The position numbers and the translations under genes are program-made. A stretch of DNA of 64,000 nt from Caldimonas tepidiphila (GTDB lineage: Bacteria; Pseudomonadota; Gammaproteobacteria; Burkholderiales; Burkholderiaceae_C), in assembly GCF_003569765.1 (NCBI RefSeq), contig NZ_QXMG01000021.1:23581-87580 (forward strand). The letters are read 5' to 3'. The notes beneath the pieces are model-generated. The model saw only the letters and a list, made by a program, of their open reading frames with translations. It was not told the DNA's origin and made no database searches. Positions 61,757-64,000 of the stretch are shown piece by piece (the stretch's first letter is position 1; every line of letters starts with the position of its first letter).

Positions 61757-61878
61757 GAACTTACAAGTTTTGACCTGGACGGCAACTGCCGCCTTGAGGG
61801 ACAGTGCCTTCTCCCACCGCACCGAGAAAAACCAACTGTCTTGTGTGGTTTTGCACAACCAAGAGTCAGTGCCATGCA

Positions 61879-61962
61879 GATTTTTTTGATTTTTACAAAG
61901 AGTAGTAGAAGATCAACGACTTACAATCGCCATCAACAGACTTATCCACAGCTTTATGCACA
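61879..61962. other. AT-rich tract with two perfect DnaA boxes
   Basis: TTATCCACA (61942-61950) and TTATGCACA (61954-61962) both match the DnaA-box consensus TTATNCACA, same orientation and 3 bases apart. An AT-rich stretch (TTTTTTTGATTTTTAC, 61880-61895) lies to the left. This could be a replication origin, but no iterons or Rep gene are seen in the window. Confidence 0.5.
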
Positions 61963-62100
61963 AAGTTAACAAGAATTCTTTGGATGGGGGTGGGAAAACC
62001 CCCACCCACTTGTAGACTGTCTCTGCTGATTGCTGTAGGGGCATCCTTGTCGCAGGCATCACGATGCCCCCAAAAGACCCGAAACACTACCCGTAGGGGG

Positions 62101-62132
62101 TTGATGAGCTTTGAGACACTATATATAGTGTC
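62101..62132 (+). promoter_or_regulatory. Promoter with 18-bp palindromic operator
   Basis: TTGATG (62101-62106), 17-bp spacer, TATAGT (62124-62129). The -10 lies inside GACACTATATATAGTGTC (62115-62132), a perfect palindrome. Its central 16 bases agree with the NrdR-box consensus acaCwATATaTwGtgt. Expected start near 62136, reading toward the small gene at 62402. Confidence 0.65.
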
Positions 62133-62197
62133 CGCCGTGGTATCCTGCTCTTGCTGATGCGGGTCTGCCCTGCTGTCAGACGGGCAACATCAGCGGC

Positions 62198-62241
62198 AGA
62201 AAAAGAAAAACCGCCCTGAGGCTGTAGGAGGCCTCGGGCGG
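62198..62241 (-). terminator. Terminator of the predicted antisense RNA
   Basis: Minus strand stem CCGCCC-GAGGC against GCCTC-T-GGGCGG with one bulged base, then TTTTTCTTTTTCT (62198-62210). It points left and has no protein gene just upstream. Confidence 0.75.
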
Positions 62242-62307
62242 TTCGGTAAGCGGAAGGTCGGAAGCCTGCGGCTGCCTTCCCCCACTTGCACTTCTTGGCG
62301 GAAGTAG
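62200..62307 (-). ncRNA. Predicted small antisense RNA
   Basis: A promoter (minus strand TTGCGA 62337-62342, 17 bp, TATTGT 62314-62319; 4 of 6 each) lies ~108 bases from the terminator, so a short RNA is expected. It has a hairpin GGAAG...CTTCC and runs antisense to the leader of the 62402 gene. No known RNA family is recognised. Confidence 0.45.
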
Positions 62308-62377
62308 GTGGCAACAATAGCCCGGGACTGCATTTTTCGCAAGTGCGGAATGTGCGGTCGCAGCACACAGGCGTGTT

Positions 62378-62392
62378 TTTCACATTGTGAAA
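62378..62392. promoter_or_regulatory. Palindrome TTTCACATTGTGAAA at ribosome site
   Basis: Perfect 7-bp arms around one T, ending just at the AAGGA ribosome site of the 62402 gene. It could be an operator or an RNA hairpin that masks the site. Confidence 0.45.
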
Positions 62393-62401
62393 GGATGTGC
62401 T

Positions 62402-62539
62402 GTGAGCGACACTGAGTACGTTTACACGCCCTACATCACGCTGAAGAACGGAAAGCGTCTTTATGCTCGCCAAGTGGGCAAGACGGTCTTCCGTTTCAAG
62501 GCGAGTGACAAGAAAAAAGACCAAAACAAGAAGCGTTGA
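62402..62539 (+). CDS. Small basic hypothetical protein
   Basis: 45 residues from a GTG start, too short for ordinary gene calling. MSDTEYVYTPYITLKNGKRLYARQVGKT, then a Lys-rich tail (KKKDQNKKR). AAGGA lies 7 bases before the GTG. The promoter, antisense RNA and terminator around it support it as a real gene. No family recognised. Confidence 0.6.
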   Translation: MSDTEYVYTPYITLKNGKRLYARQVGKTVFRFKASDKKKDQNKKR

Positions 62540-62547
62540 GGTCACCC

Positions 62548-62580
62548 AAAAGGGGTGCTGCTTTCGGGCAGCGCCCCTTT
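62548..62580. terminator. Bidirectional terminator between convergent small genes
   Basis: AAAGGGG-T-GCTGC ... GCAGC-G-CCCCTTT pairs over 13 positions with one T-G wobble. TTTCTCATTTT follows on the plus strand and TTTTGGG on the minus strand. Confidence 0.75.
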
Positions 62581-62611
62581 CTCATTTTGCGTTCCTGCTT
62601 TACTTGGAGGC

Positions 62612-62803
62612 TTACTCGGCGGTCTTCAGCTTCAGGTGACAAGATATTACTCCCCCGATGTTGAACGGTGCTTGGAATCCATCCAAGATCACTTCATAAC
62701 CGTCGAGGACGTACTTCTGAAGCTCGGTGTAGAACGTCACTTCGTTCCGGGTCCAGATTTCTACTGTCTCGGGCTTCGCCTGCTTGGTGCTGGGCTTGCT
62801 CAT
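62612..62803 (-). CDS. Small hypothetical protein, second gene of leftward operon
   Basis: 63 residues. AAGGAGG stands before ATG at 62803. Starts with a charged N-terminus, then WTRNEVTFYTELQKYVLDGYEVILDGFQAPFNIGGVISCHLKLK, a beta-strand-like pattern. Its ATG overlaps the upstream stop (62800-62803), so translation is coupled. No family recognised. Confidence 0.75.
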   Translation of the reverse strand: MSKPSTKQAKPETVEIWTRNEVTFYTELQKYVLDGYEVILDGFQAPFNIGGVISCHLKLKTAE

Positions 62804-63057
62804 GCTGTTGCCTCCTTCACGATGAATCCGGCCCGCTTCTGACTGAGGGCGTAGAAGCTCCGCCACTTGTGCCTGAGTCGGTAGAGCATCACTTTCAAGT
62901 TCTGTACCGTCCACTCGCACCCCTTGATTGTTTTGTACCCCTCCTGATTCAGCGTCTCACAGATTTCCGCATAGCGGCATCCTTCCTCAATGAGAGTCTT
63001 GATCCTTCGGATCGCTTTGTCTGCTTGAGCCTGATTCAGTGTCTTCTGTTCATTCAT
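62800..63057 (-). CDS. Small helical hypothetical protein, first gene of leftward operon
   Basis: 85 residues. AAGGAG precedes ATG at 63057. The middle (IKTLIEEGCRYAEICETLNQEGYKTIKGCEWTVQNLKVMLYRLRHKW) looks like a helix-turn-helix, similar in spirit to recombinase or transposase C-terminal DNA-binding segments. A DNA-binding role is inference. Confidence 0.75.
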   Translation of the reverse strand: MNEQKTLNQAQADKAIRRIKTLIEEGCRYAEICETLNQEGYKTIKGCEWTVQNLKVMLYRLRHKWRSFYALSQKRAGFIVKEATA

Positions 63058-63171
63058 TGTTGTCTCCTTCACTTCCTATTTGCACCGGGGGTAGTCACCC
63101 ATCATCCGGTGCTAAGTTATTGATTTATAAGGCATCTTCGATGCTGCTTATGCGTTGTTTATGTATGCATT

Positions 63172-63201
63172 TCACATGCAGCAGCACACCCCATGCGACA
63201 T
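63172..63201 (-). CDS. Possible Cys-rich leader peptide
   Basis: Nine codons: MSHGVCCCM, with three Cys codons in a row, then TGA. AAAGGGAG lies 4 bases before the ATG at 63201. The hairpin GCATC-TTC-GATGC (63132-63144) follows. This is the layout of an attenuation leader, but it may be chance. Confidence 0.3.
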   Translation of the reverse strand: MSHGVCCCM

Positions 63202-63723
63202 AGCACTCCCTTTATGCACTCTCTGCACGGGGTCAACGTCTAACATGGGGTTCACTAAACTCGCACGCGTTGCGTGTTTCTGCTTTGTTCAGGTCGAAGA
63301 TGTATTCTGTAGTGGATTGAAGCGCCTGAAAGCATGGCGTCCACCGAGGGAAAAGTACGCGATCCGTGCATCCGCACATTTTTAAGACCGGCCCCACTGG
63401 CTGAGTTCTTCTGTCTGTTGGCCGCAAAAAACCCAAGGTCTTGCAGTCGCCGGGATCGCCGGCCCATGCCTTGAGTCAAGTAAACCGGGCCAAACCGCGC
63501 TTGCCCGACGCATTGCAATACTTCCGCGCGCTTGTCAGATTCCGTCCAAAAACATGCAAAAACCGCATGAGTTTGACCCCGAATTGGGCTTGGATTCCTA
63601 CTCTCTCGGAAGGCGTTCGACGTACCGCACGCCATGGCATCCGCCAGGATGAGCAGCCGTCTATGTGTTTGTGCTGTGTGTTGACCCGAATCCTGCTGAA
63701 TGCAGGGAGGATCAGAAGTGAGG

Positions 63724-63743
63724 CTGAGAAAGCGAGTTCTCAG
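63724..63743. repeat. Inverted repeat just after the strong leftward promoter
   Basis: CTGAGAA (63724-63730) and TTCTCAG (63737-63743) form perfect 7-bp arms, 6 bases apart, right at the predicted transcription start of the promoter at 63753-63781. An operator or a 5' hairpin of the RNA. Confidence 0.5.
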
Positions 63744-63752
63744 ACACTTTGC

Positions 63753-63781
63753 AGTATACCACGAGTACCCCGCTTTGTCAA
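63753..63781 (-). promoter_or_regulatory. Consensus sigma-70 promoter, leftward
   Basis: Minus strand TTGACA (63776-63781), exactly 17-bp spacer, TATACT (63753-63758): 6 of 6 and 5 of 6 matches. The strongest promoter by eye in the window. Confidence 0.8.
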
Positions 63782-63785
63782 GTGG

Positions 63786-64000
63786 TTATAACTCACTTTC
63801 ACCCCATTTTGTGGCATGCAGCGGAGTCCGAGGGCCTCTGGGCGATTCTTTTGGCGCGATGTTGTCTACCCTTTCACCTATGCGAAATGACGCTACTGCG
63901 GGCCTTCTGGCGCGTCTGGAGGACGTCTTTTGCTCGCTGGCGCCTGATTCGTCACGAAGCTCAGCTTGGCTCATCCTGTGAGACTGTCGACCACTACGCT
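63786..64000 (-). CDS. Open frame at right edge, possibly C-terminus of a larger gene
   Basis: The minus-strand frame ends at 63786 and is open to the edge of the window. The first internal Met (63974) would give 62 residues (MSQAELRDESGASEQKT ...), rich in Arg and Ser. It may be the end of a gene that starts beyond 64000 or just a chance frame. No family recognised; codon use includes several AGA/AGG. Confidence 0.3.
   Translation of the reverse strand, partial: RSGRQSHRMSQAELRDESGASEQKTSSRRARRPAVASFRIGERVDNIAPKESPRGPRTPLHATKWGESEL

Larger units (their letters stand above)
61649..62401. other. Non-coding control and replication-like region
   Basis: 753 bases without a convincing protein gene. 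It contains, left to right, the recombinase promoter with inverted repeats, an AT-rich tract with DnaA boxes, an 8-bp inverted repeat (GGGGCATC 62038-62045 / GATGCCCC 62063-62070), a promoter-palindrome, and a predicted small RNA. Listed separately below. Confidence 0.6.
63058..63785. other. Leader region of the leftward operon
   Basis: 728 bases with no full-size gene. Carries an inverted repeat (GCACCGG 63082-63088 / CCGGTGC 63106-63112), a TATAAA -10-like element at 63124-63129 (minus), a possible leader peptide (63172-63201) and a strong promoter (63753-63781). A transcript from that promoter would have a ~690-base leader before the first gene. Confidence 0.5.
60702..64000. mobile_element. 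Integrated plasmid-like or mobilizable element (left part)
   Basis: Base composition falls to about 50-58% GC and gene style changes: a small serine recombinase, DnaA boxes, a compact promoter/antisense RNA module and small genes of unknown function. It begins inside arfB and runs past the right edge. Plasmid-like nature is inferred from the recombinase and DnaA boxes; no replication or conjugation gene is visible. Confidence 0.65.

Noticed and set aside
61893..62087. Minus-strand 64-codon frame over the DnaA boxes
   Set aside because: No ribosome site and sequence that reads as non-coding AT-rich DNA.
62087..62545. Minus-strand 152-codon frame in the element
   Set aside because: Runs antisense through promoter, palindrome and the small gene at 62402, with no ribosome site.
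63255..63635. Minus-strand 126-codon frame in the leader region
   Set aside because: No ribosome site, no domain, and unusual composition; kept as non-coding.

Overview
The window is a stretch of very GC-rich chromosome, roughly 70% by eye, with housekeeping genes of Burkholderiales (Betaproteobacteria) type. Gene sets such as xseB-ispA-dxs next to a Rieske oxygenase, argH next to an algZ/algR-type pair, and ppx/sixA/ppk support this, but the genus cannot be named. From about 60.7 kb to the right edge the DNA drops to about 50-58% GC and is an accessory element that joins the chromosome inside arfB.

Layout. 1-9.3 kb: PEP carboxylase (5' end outside the window), RecQ, a neutral zinc metallopeptidase, dCTP deaminase, FdhD and several small hypotheticals. 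9.4-15.2 kb: a leftward operon for a Tat-exported, cysteine-type, membrane-bound formate dehydrogenase (alpha, beta, cytochrome b gamma) with three small accessory genes; selD is divergent and an FNR-like site lies between. 16.6-19.6 kb: dxs-ispA-xseB. 19.9-25.1 kb: Rieske oxygenase, adenylate/guanylate cyclase, DMT transporter, sulfurtransferase and a universal stress protein with its own FNR-like site. 25.2-30.5 kb: ZIP transporter, then polyphosphate metabolism (ppx facing sixA-ppk, with a Pho-box-like site before ppk). 30.6-34.1 kb: LytTR regulator, histidine kinase, argH. 34.3-42.0 kb: bacteriohemerythrin, a CadR-type Cd/Pb switch with a CDF transporter, DinB, a sigma-54 response regulator, an isochorismatase-like hydrolase and a hybrid kinase. 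42.4-45.0 kb: a membrane stress cluster (GlsB/YeaQ, ElaB-like, YqjE-like, and a lipocalin fused to a membrane module). 45.2-60.6 kb: fumC, glnS, an FtsH-like protease, MipA/OmpV porin, a serine-hydrolase lipoprotein, a DUF808 protein, amt with a sigma-54/NtrC-type promoter, DsbA-like plus ferredoxin, dodecin, a helical hypothetical and a YgjP-type metallopeptidase.

Accessory element (about 60.7 kb onward). arfB starts in host-like sequence, but right after the GGQ codons its base use changes, so the gene looks like a hybrid completed by incoming DNA. Next come a small serine recombinase with inverted repeats over its promoter, an AT-rich tract with two perfect DnaA boxes, and a compact control module. 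That module has a promoter whose -10 lies in a perfect 18-bp palindrome, a leader opposed by a predicted ~108-nt antisense RNA with its own promoter and terminator, and a 45-codon basic protein. A leftward two-gene operon of unknown function, a possible Cys-rich leader peptide and a consensus promoter follow. I read this as a plasmid-like or mobilizable element inserted in arfB; its right end lies outside the window. All regulatory calls are by eye and untested.
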